Notes under the pieces: model-generated
The model's input: the letters and a program-made list of their open reading frames with translations, nothing else
What the model was told of the DNA's origin: nothing
Database searches by the model: none
Program-made: the position numbers and the translations under genes
Source of the DNA: Curvibacter sp. PD_MW3
Lineage (GTDB): Bacteria; Pseudomonadota; Gammaproteobacteria; Burkholderiales; Burkholderiaceae_C
DNA: 64,000 nt
Assembly: GCA_002633085.1 (NCBI GenBank)
Contig: NSIV01000004.1
Location: 1 to 64,000, forward strand
Direction of reading: 5' to 3'
Shown here: positions 54,156-62,169 of the stretch, piece by piece
How positions within the stretch are numbered: position 1 is the stretch's first letter
Layout of the letters: each line of letters starts with the position of its first letter

Positions 54156-55061
54156 TCAGGTGTGCTGTTTCAGCCGCTTCACGATCAACTGTCGCAGCGC
54201 CTGCGCCGCCACCGACAGGCTCTCCCCCTCACGCTGTACCACGTAGATGCGTCGCTTCAGGCCCGCCAGCTTGAGCGCACGCGTCACCAGTGCCGGGCGC
54301 TGAAAGTGGAACAGCGTGAGCGCCGGCACCACGCTGATGCCCAGCCCAACTTCCACCATGCCGGCCACGGTGGCCAGGTGCTCGACCTCCAACACCGTGT
54401 TCAGTTGCATCGGGTGCAGTGCAGCATCGAGCCGCTGGCGCACGCTGCTGTTGCGCGCCAGGTGCACGAAAGGGTAAGGCGCCAGGTCTTTCAGCTTGAG
54501 TTCCGTTGCCTTACGCTTGGCCAGCGGGTGGTCCTTGCGGCACACCAGATGGAAACCATCCGAGCACAGCACCTCGGTCTGCAAGCCGGCGCTGTGGGCC
54601 CCAGTGGAGGCCAGCGCGAACTCGACCACGCCGCCGCGCAGCAGGTCGAGACAGTCGTCCGACAGGCTGTCGTGCAGGCTCAGCTCCACCCCCGGCCACT
54701 GCGCCTTGTACTCGGCCAGGATGGCCGGCAGCCAGCCGGCGGCAAGCGACGGCAACGCCGCCAGGCAAACGCGGCCGGTGCGCAGCTGCAGGTGGTCGCG
54801 CAGGTGGCCGACAGCGGCACCAAAATCACCCAGCAACTGGCGCGCCGAGGCCTCGAACAGCCGGCCCTCGGCGGTGAGCTCCACGCTGCGCGTGCTGCGG
54901 TCGAACAGGCGCGCGTCGAGCGACGCCTCCAGCGCACGAATGAGCGCGCTGAAAGCCGGCTGCGACAGATGCACCTGCTGCGCCGCGCGCGTGAAGCTGC
55001 GCTGCTCGCCCAGCGCCAGGAAGGCGCGCAGCTGGCGGGTGGAGAGGTCGGGTTGGCTCAT
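54156..55061 (-). CDS. LysR-family regulator of the AtuA-like module
   Basis: 301 residues from ATG 55059-55061. Helix-turn-helix: LRAFLALGEQRSFTRAAQQV then LSQPAFSALIRALEASLDAR and LFDRSTRSVELTAEG. The C-terminal effector domain resembles the CbbR/CysB-like type (HLATVAGMVEVGLGISVVPA). It diverges from the AtuA-like operon across 109 bp that contain a T-N11-A-type inverted repeat. A fragment of dtd follows its stop directly. Confidence 0.87.
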   Translation of the reverse strand: MSQPDLSTRQLRAFLALGEQRSFTRAAQQVHLSQPAFSALIRALEASLDARLFDRSTRSVELTAEGRLFEASARQLLGDFGAAVGHLRDHLQLRTGRVCLAALPSLAAGWLPAILAEYKAQWPGVELSLHDSLSDDCLDLLRGGVVEFALASTGAHSAGLQTEVLCSDGFHLVCRKDHPLAKRKATELKLKDLAPYPFVHLARNSSVRQRLDAALHPMQLNTVLEVEHLATVAGMVEVGLGISVVPALTLFHFQRPALVTRALKLAGLKRRIYVVQREGESLSVAAQALRQLIVKRLKQHT

Positions 55062-55077
55062 GGGAATGAATCCGGAC

Positions 55078-55102
55078 AATTGATTTGTTTTACAGATCAA
55101 TT
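55078..55102. promoter_or_regulatory. Inverted repeat, probable LysR operator
   Basis: AATTGAT (55078-55084) and ATCAATT (55096-55102) are perfect arms with an 11-bp spacer, the classical LysR T-N11-A geometry. It lies 17 bp upstream of the LysR start and about 70 bp upstream of the AtuA-like gene, in an A/T-rich promoter region. Confidence 0.6.
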
Positions 55103-55170
55103 GATTCTAATTTTCAATTTCACAAATCAAAAGCCATGGCCTACAGTGCACGTCAGAAACACCTGAACGC

Positions 55171-56541
55171 ATGACGACGACCACCCCTGCCCCGCTCTTC
55201 ATCGGCTGTGCCGCCGGTTTCTCTGGCGACCGCGTCGACGCGGCCGGCCCGGTGGTGGACACGCTGATCGCCCGCTTGGCCGAACGCGGCGGCAGCGCCT
55301 GCCTGATCTTCGAAACGCTGGCCGAGCGCACGCTGGCACTGGCCCAGCTGCGCCGCCGCGCCGACCCGCAGGCCGGCTACGAGCCGCTGCTGGAGCTGAT
55401 GCTGCGCCCGGTGCTGGCGCGCTGCCTGCAGCACGGCATCCGCATCGTGAGCAACTTCGGCGCCGCCAACCCGCGGGCCGCGGCACAGCTGATCCAGCGC
55501 ATGGCGTGCGAACTCGACCTGCCTACACCCCGGATCGCCGTGATCCACGGTGACGACCTGTCGGCCCCGGCCCAGCGCGCCCTGCTGCGCACGCACCTGG
55601 GCGAGCAGGTCGATGCGTTGCAGATCGTCAGCGCCAACGCCTACATCGGCGCCGAGCCGATTGCCGCCGCGCTGCGCGCCGGCGCGCAGATCGTGGTAGC
55701 CGGGCGCGTGGCCGACCCCTCGCTGGCCCTGGGCCCGGCACTGGCGCACTACGGCTGGCGCAGTGACGACGGGGATGCGCTGGCCGGCGCCACCATGGCC
55801 GGCCACCTGCTGGAATGCGGCGCCCAGGTCTGCGGCGGCTACTTTGCCGACCCCGGCTACAAGGACGTGTCGGACCTGGCCCAGGTGGGCTTTCCGGTCG
55901 CCGAAATCGACGCGCGCGGTGGCTGCATCATCGGCAAGGCCGAGGGCACCGGCGGCCTGGTGAACCTGGCCAGCGTGAAGGAGCAACTGCTGTACGAGGT
56001 GCACGACCCAGCGGCCTACCTGACACCCGATGTGGTGGCCGACATCAGCGCCGCCGAGCTTGAAGCACTCGGTCCCAACCGCGTGGCCTTGCGCGGCGTG
56101 CGCGGCCACGCACGCACCGACACGCTCAAGGTCAATGTCTGCCATGAAGGTGGCTGGCTGGCCGAAGGCGAGATTTCCTACGCCGGCCCGCGCGCCGAGG
56201 CGCGCGCCCGGCTGGCCGCCGACGTGCTGCGCCAGCGCCTGCCCGCACACACCTTGCGCGTGGACCTGATCGGCGCACTCAGCGTGATGGGCGACGACAG
56301 CGGCGCCCTGCTGCAGGCCACCCCCGCCGGCACGGCACGCGACGTGCGCCTGCGTGTGGCCTCTGCCTGCACGGAGCGCGCACAGGCTGAGCAGCTGACG
56401 CGCGAGGTGACAGCGCTCTACACCTGCGGCCCGGCCGGCGGCGGTGGCGTGCGCACCGCGCTGACGCCGCGCCTGAACACCCTGTCTGGGCTGGTGCCGC
56501 GCGAGGCGGTGCCGGTCGGTTTTGAGATGCTGGAGGCCTGA
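55171..56541 (+). CDS. AtuA-family (DUF1446) acyclic terpene utilisation-like protein
   Basis: 456 residues. Family features: FIGCAAGFSGDRVDAAGPVV at the start, RIVSNFGAANPRAAAQLIQR, IVVAGRVADPSLALGPALAH, GYFADPGYKDV and CIIGKAEGTGGLVNLASVKE. AtuA is part of the citronellol/geraniol pathway in Pseudomonas, but the DUF1446 family is much wider and its reaction is unclear. Here no AtuC/AtuF carboxylase is present. The next gene overlaps its stop by 1 bp. Confidence 0.83.
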   Translation: MTTTTPAPLFIGCAAGFSGDRVDAAGPVVDTLIARLAERGGSACLIFETLAERTLALAQLRRRADPQAGYEPLLELMLRPVLARCLQHGIRIVSNFGAANPRAAAQLIQRMACELDLPTPRIAVIHGDDLSAPAQRALLRTHLGEQVDALQIVSANAYIGAEPIAAALRAGAQIVVAGRVADPSLALGPALAHYGWRSDDGDALAGATMAGHLLECGAQVCGGYFADPGYKDVSDLAQVGFPVAEIDARGGCIIGKAEGTGGLVNLASVKEQLLYEVHDPAAYLTPDVVADISAAELEALGPNRVALRGVRGHARTDTLKVNVCHEGGWLAEGEISYAGPRAEARARLAADVLRQRLPAHTLRVDLIGALSVMGDDSGALLQATPAGTARDVRLRVASACTERAQAEQLTREVTALYTCGPAGGGGVRTALTPRLNTLSGLVPREAVPVGFEMLEA

Positions 56542-56927
56542 TGGACAAATACAGCTTCATCACCGTGCCGCTGTACCGTGCCGCCCACGGCCGCACTGGC
56601 GACAAGGGCAACCGCTCCAACATCAGCGTGATCGCCTGGCAGCCCGAGCTCTATGCGGCGCTGGTGGCGCAGGTCACCGAAGAGGCGGTGGCGCGCCACT
56701 TCGCGCACCGCCACCCCAGCGCCGTGCGGCGCTACCTGCTGCCGCAACTGGGCGCGATGAACTTCGTGCTGGACGACGTGCTCGATGGCGGCGTCAACGA
56801 TGCGCTGAACCTCGACACGCACGGCAAGGCGCTGTCTTACTGGCTGCTGGACCTGCCGGTGCGCATTCCCACGGCTCTGCAACCCTTGCTGGCCGGCGAT
56901 GACCACGATGTATTGATAACCACTTGA
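56541..56927 (+). CDS. AtuA-associated small protein
   Basis: 128 residues, the separate form of the C-terminal domain that is fused to AtuA in other bacteria. Seen: VPLYRAAHGRTGDKGNRSNI near the N-terminus, VARHFAHRHPSAVRRYLLPQ, and LNLDTHGKALSYWLLDLPV. It overlaps the AtuA gene by one base (TGATGG junction), implying a complex of the two. Reaction unknown. Confidence 0.8.
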   Translation: MDKYSFITVPLYRAAHGRTGDKGNRSNISVIAWQPELYAALVAQVTEEAVARHFAHRHPSAVRRYLLPQLGAMNFVLDDVLDGGVNDALNLDTHGKALSYWLLDLPVRIPTALQPLLAGDDHDVLITT

Positions 56928-56937
56928 GGAGACACCC

Positions 56938-57921
56938 ATGAACCGCACGACTTCCCCCCGCATCCGTCCGCTCGCGTTGGCTATGCTGGCTGCCGCACTG
57001 CTGGCCCCCACGCTGGGCAGCGCCCAGGGCTTCCCGGAGAAACCGATCACCTTCATCGTGCCCTTTGCCGCCGGCAGTGCCACCGACCAGTTGGCGCGCG
57101 CCATCGCCCAGGGCGTGACGTTGGAAAGCAAGCAATCGGTGGTGATCGACAACAAGCCGGGCGCCAATGCCTTCATCGGCGCGCAAGCCGCCAAGGCGGC
57201 CAAGGCCGATGGCTACACGGTATTCATCACCACCAACACCACGCATGCCGCCAACGAACACCTGTTCAAGCGGCTGCCCTATGACCCGGTGAAAGATTAC
57301 GAGCCGGTGACGGCACTGGGCCGCGGCGGCCAGATCATGGTGGTCAACCCCAGCCTGCCAGTCAACAGCGTGGCGGACTTCATCAAGCTGGCCAAGGCAC
57401 AGCCGGGTAAGCTGTCCTTCGGCAGCGGCAGTTCGTCCAGCCGCACGGCAAGTGAGCTGTTCAAGCAGATGACGGGCACCTACATCGTCAACATCCCCTA
57501 CCGCAGCAACCCGCCCGCGGTGACCGACCTGATCGGCGGCCAGATCGACATGATGATCACTGACATGGCCACCGGCCTGCCGCAGGTGAAGGCCGGCAAG
57601 CTCAAGGCGCTGGGTGTGTCGACCAAGAAGCGCAGCCCACTGGCGCCCGAGGTGCCGACCATCGACGAAGCCGGCGTGAAGGGCTACGAGATGACCTACT
57701 GGTTTGCCGCCTACGTGCCGGCCGGCACGCCGGCGCCAGTGATCGCGCGCCTGAACAAACTGCTGGTGGGCGCCGCACACAGCAGCACAGCCGCCAACTT
57801 CTACCAGTCCACCGGCACCGAAATCTTCACCAGCACCGCGGAAGAACTGCGCAAGTTCCAGGCCGCCGAATCGCTGAAGTGGGGCCGCATCATCAAGTCG
57901 GCCGGCATCGAGGCGGAATGA
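56938..57921 (+). CDS. Bug-family (TctC-like) periplasmic solute-binding protein
   Basis: 327 residues. Signal peptide LALAMLAAALLAPTLGSAQG, then FPEKPITFIVPFAAGSATDQ, NKPGANAFIGAQAAKAAKAD and TTNTTHAANEHLFKRLPYDP. It is the third gene of the AtuA-like module, 10 bp downstream, and probably binds the carboxylic acid the module handles. It converges on dtd with only 3 bp between stop codons. Confidence 0.85.
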   Translation: MNRTTSPRIRPLALAMLAAALLAPTLGSAQGFPEKPITFIVPFAAGSATDQLARAIAQGVTLESKQSVVIDNKPGANAFIGAQAAKAAKADGYTVFITTNTTHAANEHLFKRLPYDPVKDYEPVTALGRGGQIMVVNPSLPVNSVADFIKLAKAQPGKLSFGSGSSSSRTASELFKQMTGTYIVNIPYRSNPPAVTDLIGGQIDMMITDMATGLPQVKAGKLKALGVSTKKRSPLAPEVPTIDEAGVKGYEMTYWFAAYVPAGTPAPVIARLNKLLVGAAHSSTAANFYQSTGTEIFTSTAEELRKFQAAESLKWGRIIKSAGIEAE

Positions 57922-57924
57922 GTT

Positions 57925-58365
57925 TCAGCGCACCGTCAGCGGGATGGTGACCGGCCCATCGTTGACCAGGTGCACCTGCATGTCGGCGCCAAATTGGCCG
58001 GTCTGCACCACTGGGTGTGCGGCACGCGCCCGGGCCACGAAGTCGTCGTAGAGCCGCCGCCCCTCATCAGGCGGTGCGGCATTGCCGAAGCTCGGACGGT
58101 TGCCGCCCGAGGTGTCGGCCGCCAGGGTGAACTGGCTGACGATCAACAAGCCGCCGTTGACGTCCTGCACGCTGCGGTTCATCTTGCCGGCGTCATCGCT
58201 GAAGATGCGCAGCTTGAGAATTTTGGCCAGCAGGCGCTCGGCCTGGGTCTCGATATCACCGCGTTCGGCACACACCAGAATGAGCAAACCCGCGTCGATC
58301 TGGCCGACGGTGTGACCGTCGATCTCGACGCGGGCTTCTTTGACGCGTTGAAGTAAAGCCAGCAT
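57925..58365 (-). CDS. dtd: D-aminoacyl-tRNA deacylase
   Basis: 146 residues. Start [20 protein letters not shown], catalytic [10 protein letters not shown] with Thr, [12 protein letters not shown], and the cis GlyPro motif [11 protein letters not shown] at the C-terminus. Dtd removes D-amino acids (and glycine from tRNA-Ala) to protect translation. A broken copy of its last codons lies at 54090-54155 in the same orientation. Confidence 0.95.
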   Translation of the reverse strand: MLALLQRVKEARVEIDGHTVGQIDAGLLILVCAERGDIETQAERLLAKILKLRIFSDDAGKMNRSVQDVNGGLLIVSQFTLAADTSGGNRPSFGNAAPPDEGRRLYDDFVARARAAHPVVQTGQFGADMQVHLVNDGPVTIPLTVR

Positions 58366-58407
58366 GCGGCGTTTATACCGCGTCCCGCCGGCGCTTCGGC
58401 TGGCGGT

Positions 58408-59391
58408 TTACTTGCCGCGGGCCACCGACTCCATCGCGCGTTTTTCCATCGTCCACTGGTGCATGGAGCCGTCGTACAGCTTGGCCTGCTTGTTGCCTAG
58501 CAGTTCGTGCAGCACGAACCAGGTGCCCGAAGCCTGGTGGCCGGTGTTGCAGTAGGCAATGGTGGCGGCTTGCGGGTCGACGCCGCTCATCTTGAAGATA
58601 TCGCGGTAGGTGTCGGCGCCCATCAGGCGGGCAGCGTCGCCGCCCTGGCTGGACATCAGCGTGGTCGGCACGTTCTTGGCACCCGGCACATGGCCGAAGG
58701 TGCTGACCGAACCCGGCTTGCTCAGGCCCAGGAAGGTGGCGGTGTCGCGCGCATCGACCAATTGCGACTTGGTGCTCATGGCCTTTTCGACATCGTCCGA
58801 GCTGGCCGTCAATTCGGCCGAGCGGTCCGCCTGGGCAACCCAGTTGCCTTCCGTGGGCTTGACCGCTGCGCTGCTGACCTCACGGCCTTCGGCAATCCAA
58901 CCGGCGGTACCACCGCTGAGCACGGCGATGTTGTCTTCACCGTAGACCTTGAACTGCCAGTACAGACGCGCGGCTTCGTTGAAGTCGATCGGCTCCATGC
59001 CGGTCGAGACCAACACGATGGGGCGGCCCGCCTGCACGCCCCAGCCGCGGGCCAGCTTTTCGAAGTCAGCGCGCTCCGGAATCATGCCGCTGAGCTTGAG
59101 GCCGTTGATGACACGCTCGACACGCACCTTCTTGTTGTCCACCGGCACGGCATCGGCAATGTGGCCGCCGAGCTCGACCAGGAATTTCTTGCCGGTCTTC
59201 TTGTCGGTCTCGAACTCCGGCGTTGCGGTGAACGACTTCTGGTTCGGGCGCACATCGAGCACCGTGACATCGGCCCGGTTCTTGGCCAGCCACTCGCCGT
59301 CGACTACCGGGCCAGGCACATTCAGGGCCAGCGCCCACTGGGCCAGGCCTAGCAGGGCCGCGCCGGCAAAGAAACGGATGTGAGTTTTCAT
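58408..59391 (-). CDS. Exported two-domain rhodanese-type sulfurtransferase
   Basis: 327 residues. Signal peptide MKTHIRFFAGAALLGLAQWA, cleavage near ALA. First rhodanese domain: VTVLDVRPNQKS with STGMEPIDF, where Ser stands in place of the active-site Cys, so it is inactive. Second domain: QLVDARDTATFLG and the loop AYCNTGHQASGTWF with the persulfide-forming Cys. It should move sulfane sulfur in the periplasm. It ends the minus-strand run that starts with the SoxH-like gene and YeeE pair, giving a sulfur-handling context. Confidence 0.87.
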   Translation of the reverse strand: MKTHIRFFAGAALLGLAQWALALNVPGPVVDGEWLAKNRADVTVLDVRPNQKSFTATPEFETDKKTGKKFLVELGGHIADAVPVDNKKVRVERVINGLKLSGMIPERADFEKLARGWGVQAGRPIVLVSTGMEPIDFNEAARLYWQFKVYGEDNIAVLSGGTAGWIAEGREVSSAAVKPTEGNWVAQADRSAELTASSDDVEKAMSTKSQLVDARDTATFLGLSKPGSVSTFGHVPGAKNVPTTLMSSQGGDAARLMGADTYRDIFKMSGVDPQAATIAYCNTGHQASGTWFVLHELLGNKQAKLYDGSMHQWTMEKRAMESVARGK

Positions 59392-59403
59392 GAAGGTCTC
59401 CTT

Positions 59404-60072
59404 TTATGAACGGGAACGGGAACGGGATGGCTGGCCCGCGACATGCAAGGCATCTTGCGGCCAGTGAAGGGGAACGGAACGCCAGACCGCAATGCGACGG
59501 TCGGCCCAGGCCTGCGGCCGGTCGATGCGGTGACGCGCGCAATGGCGCGCCAATGCGTCGTCACGCTGCAGCAGCATCTGGCGCAGCGGCGCGGCATAAA
59601 AACGGACCATGTCGGCCAACCACAGCGCAGCACCCGCCAACGGGCCGCGCAGGCGCAGCTCGATGCCGGGCAGGCCACGCACCAACGACTCGGCCGCCAT
59701 CCAGCGCTCGCCCGTCACCCACTGGTTGGTGGCAAACCAGGTCAGCGGCAGGCCGCGTGCGTCGAGTGAGAGGCCGGCCAGGTGTGACAGGCGCCCTTGC
59801 GGGCTGCGGCGAAACAGGTGGATATGGCCATGCTCCTGCGGATGGCGCGCACTGTCTTGTTCAGTGCGGTCATGGGCATGGAAATAGAACTGCCAGCGGC
59901 CGGTGTTGTCCACGGCGTCATGGCGAGGATAGTGCTGCCAGACTTCAAAACGCTGGCTGCGGCCGATGAAGGGGTAGAGCATGGAGCGGCCCTGCTCGGC
60001 CAGCCGCAGTTGCCGGGTCAACGCAGCATGTGCAGCGTCGGCAACGTCGTGGCGAACCCCAGTGGCAGCCAC
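59404..60072 (-). CDS. DUF6969-like protein next to the Cys-repeat peptide
   Basis: 222 residues from GTG 60070-60072 with GGAG five bases upstream. I tentatively place it in DUF6969 from WQHYPRHDAVDNTGRWQFYF followed by HAHDRTEQ and HPQEHGHIHLFRR. The HAH and HGHIH clusters look like a metal site. The middle has LTWFATNQWVTGERWMAAES. No signal peptide, so it should be cytoplasmic. It begins 11 bp after the Cys-repeat peptide gene and is surely co-transcribed. The C-terminal SRSRSRS comes from a tandem GAACGG repeat (59407-59426). Function unknown. Confidence 0.68.
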   Translation of the reverse strand: MAATGVRHDVADAAHAALTRQLRLAEQGRSMLYPFIGRSQRFEVWQHYPRHDAVDNTGRWQFYFHAHDRTEQDSARHPQEHGHIHLFRRSPQGRLSHLAGLSLDARGLPLTWFATNQWVTGERWMAAESLVRGLPGIELRLRGPLAGAALWLADMVRFYAAPLRQMLLQRDDALARHCARHRIDRPQAWADRRIAVWRSVPLHWPQDALHVAGQPSRSRSRS

Positions 60073-60083
60073 TTCAACTCCGC

Positions 60084-60389
60084 TTAACGGCTCTTGCCCG
60101 CGCAGGGGTTGTCACTACCGCTGCGGCGGCGGGACTTGCCCGCACAAGGATTGGCGGCACACGGATTCTCAGCACCGCGCCGGCTTTTGCCGGCACAGGG
60201 GTTGCCAGCGCACGGGTTGTCCGCACGGCTGCGGCGACGGCTGCCAGCACACGGGTTGCCACCAGCGCACGGTGCAGCGGCCTTGGCCGGTGCATCGGCT
60301 GCCTGAGCCACGTTGGCGGCCGGCACCGTCAGCAAGGTCATGGCCAGCGCCGAGACCAGCGGGGCCAGGTTGTTGCGGGTACGTTTCAT
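60084..60389 (-). CDS. Exported Cys-repeat peptide, (N)PCAG motif x7
   Basis: 101 residues from ATG 60387-60389. Signal peptide MKRTRNNLAPLVSALAMTLL, cleavage after AQA near residue 30. The ~71-residue mature part has seven cysteines (41, 47, 60, 65, 77, 82, 96), nearly all in NPCAG or NPCAA, separated by basic Arg/Lys/Ser stretches, and little else. It resembles metallothionein-like or RiPP-like Cys-rich exported peptides. It sits between the YeeE pair and the DUF6969-like gene in one operon. Metal binding or sulfane-sulfur carriage is inferred, not shown. Confidence 0.78.
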   Translation of the reverse strand: MKRTRNNLAPLVSALAMTLLTVPAANVAQAADAPAKAAAPCAGGNPCAGSRRRSRADNPCAGNPCAGKSRRGAENPCAANPCAGKSRRRSGSDNPCAGKSR

Positions 60390-60420
60390 GAAAAAGCTCC
60401 TGCAAAAAAACAGAACAGCA

Positions 60421-60999
60421 TCAGACTTGGCCAGCCGCGCGCGCACGGCGCTCGAACCAGCCACCGAGAAAGAACACCCCCACTGCGGCGGCCACCAACA
60501 CGACCAGCACCAGCCACTCCGGCACGCCCAACAGCTCAGGCAGGCGGTCGCCCTGGGTCAATTCACCCGCGGTGGTGAGCGCATCGAGTTGCGGGAAGAA
60601 GCCGGCGAACAGGTAGGTGCCGATCAGCAGGCCGGCAAAAAATACCAGTGCATCGATGCGCCCGGTCATCAAGCCCACCGCCGAGGTACCCGGGCAATAG
60701 CCCCCCACGGCAAAGCCGGCACCGATCAGCGCACCGCCGACCGCAATGGCCCACAGGTAGGGAATGGGCACGTAAAGCGCTTGCCCATTCACCAGGCCAA
60801 CCTGCTCCAGCACATACAGGCCGACCGCCGCAAAGACGATGGCACTGAACATGACCTTGAACACCGACCAGTCGGTCAGGCGGAATTGCGCCGTGAGCTT
60901 GCAGCCGCTGCCGAAGCCGGCACGCTCCAGCACGAAACCAAAACCGAAGCCCAGCAGCACGGCCACCAGCGGGCCGCCTGCAGAGAACAGACCGTTCAT
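60421..60999 (-). CDS. YeeE/YedE-family sulfur transporter, second half
   Basis: 192 residues from ATG 60997-60999. Membrane segments from LVAVLLGFGFGFVLERAGFG, VMFSAIVFAAVGLYVLEQVG, PYLWAIAVGGALIGAGFAVG, then GYCPGTSAVGLMTGRIDALV with the Cys typical of the family, and two more helices. Known: TsuA-type YeeE proteins take up thiosulfate by transient contacts with conserved cysteines. Its start overlaps the stop of the first half by 4 bp, so the two form one transporter. Confidence 0.87.
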   Translation of the reverse strand: MNGLFSAGGPLVAVLLGFGFGFVLERAGFGSGCKLTAQFRLTDWSVFKVMFSAIVFAAVGLYVLEQVGLVNGQALYVPIPYLWAIAVGGALIGAGFAVGGYCPGTSAVGLMTGRIDALVFFAGLLIGTYLFAGFFPQLDALTTAGELTQGDRLPELLGVPEWLVLVVLVAAAVGVFFLGGWFERRARAAGQV

Positions 61000-61529
61000 T
61001 TGACACCTCCACCGCTCAGACGCGCGGCCACCAGGCCAGCAGCAAAGAAGGCGCCGAGAAAAACAAAACCCGCCACGCTGAGGACCGCCGCGCCCGACAG
61101 GCCGACGCCACTGGTGCACCCAGCGGCAATGCGCGCGCCGAAGCCGGCCAGAATGCCGCCGGCCAGGGCCTTGAGCAGGCGACCGATGCGGCCAGCACTC
61201 GCCTCACCTTCGATGCGCCATGCCATGCGGCCGGCGAAATAAGCCGACCCCAGAGCACCGAGAAAAACACCCAGCACCTGCCAGGTGATCCAGGACGACA
61301 GCACCGAACCGTCTTCGATCATCGGACCCAGGTAGTCGTTGGCCAGCGTCCATTGCGGCGCAGCCAGATCACCCAGCCACGCGCTCAGGCGGGTGGTGAA
61401 CCCGGTGGCACCGAGACCATGACCGGTCAACACAAACGTCAACAACAGCACCACGCCCAAGGCCAGGCCAGCGCGCCACGCCGGCCAATAGGGCCGCTGC
61501 GGCAGCCCACATGCATTTGAGTTTTCCAC
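60996..61529 (-). CDS. YeeE/YedE-family sulfur transporter, first half
   Basis: 177 residues. Helices GLALGVVLLLTFVLTGHGLG, WQVLGVFLGALGSAYFAGRM and ALAGGILAGFGARIAAGCTS with the conserved Cys in AAGCTSGVGLSG, then VLSVAGFVFLGAFFAAGLVA. Together with the next gene it makes a full-size YeeE. The promoter region upstream has a G/C-tract palindrome of CsoR/CstR type (61561-61579). Confidence 0.87.
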   Translation of the reverse strand: MENSNACGLPQRPYWPAWRAGLALGVVLLLTFVLTGHGLGATGFTTRLSAWLGDLAAPQWTLANDYLGPMIEDGSVLSSWITWQVLGVFLGALGSAYFAGRMAWRIEGEASAGRIGRLLKALAGGILAGFGARIAAGCTSGVGLSGAAVLSVAGFVFLGAFFAAGLVAARLSGGGVK

Positions 61530-61560
61530 TTCGTCTCCTGTAACGAGATGACCCCGGGAA

Positions 61561-61579
61561 TATACCCCCAGGGGCTTAC
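61561..61579. promoter_or_regulatory. G/C-tract palindrome resembling a CsoR/CstR-type operator
   Basis: TATACCCCCAGGGGCTTAC lies 32-50 bp upstream of the YeeE start. The C-tract/G-tract centre flanked by TAT and TTA is the form of operators for CsoR-family repressors, of which CstR senses sulfane sulfur. A TATATT (minus strand, 61564-61559) next to it could be the -10. No such regulator gene is in the window. Confidence 0.35.
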
Positions 61580-61665
61580 CAACAAGAGTCGAAGTATAGG
61601 GTCAATTCAGGTACATCACAGCCCCCGCCTGACGCCGGCGGCGGCTTCAAATGCCGGCAAAGGTG

Positions 61666-62169
61666 TCAACGCAGCGCAGCGCGGGCCTGCTGGAGCCGAT
61701 CGTCGAGGTAAGCGCCGTAGAAGTCGGGGATGTAGCCCCCGACCAGCCGCTCGGCCACCTCCACACCATCGCGGCCCAGGAACAGCACCGTGGGGGCGAT
61801 GCGGATGCGCCACTGGCGGATCATGTCGTCATGGGTGGTGCTGTCGCCGCGAAAGTTCTTCAGCGCGCGCTTGCTGCGCATATCAACCTGCACCACCGGC
61901 AAACCTTGTTGCTGACGCAACGGGCCAAGGTAGTTCTCGCGCACCACCTTGCAGAAAGGGCAGCCTTCCAGGCTGACCATCACCACCAGAGGCTGCCCCT
62001 TCTTCAGGGCCAGCGCCAGTTCGTCCTGCAGCGATTCAGCCGGCGGCAAGATGGCCGGCGCCGCCCATGCCGCGCCAGTGGCACACAGAGCACCACCGGC
62101 CAGCAACAGGTCACGGCGCGACAGGCCGCGGCCCGCTACAGGGGCAGAGGTGAAAGCCGGCTTCATCAT
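61666..62169 (-). CDS. TAT-exported thioredoxin-like protein (SoxW-like)
   Basis: 167 residues. Twin-arginine signal GLSRRDLLLAGGALCATGAA followed by WAAPA. Thioredoxin-like fold with redox site SLEGCPFCKVVRENYLGP and cis-Pro in IRIAPTVLFLG. TAT export suggests it is folded before export, or simply a reporter of the periplasm. Relatives (SoxW, TlpA-like) reduce or maintain sulfur-oxidation proteins. It overlaps the SoxH-like gene by 4 bp. Confidence 0.83.
   Translation of the reverse strand: MMKPAFTSAPVAGRGLSRRDLLLAGGALCATGAAWAAPAILPPAESLQDELALALKKGQPLVVMVSLEGCPFCKVVRENYLGPLRQQQGLPVVQVDMRSKRALKNFRGDSTTHDDMIRQWRIRIAPTVLFLGRDGVEVAERLVGGYIPDFYGAYLDDRLQQARAALR

Noticed and set aside
55171-57921. 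AtuA-like module as a true citronellol/geraniol degradation cluster
   Set aside because: The geranyl-CoA carboxylase and other Atu genes are missing and the family is far wider than that pathway, so only the family name is given.
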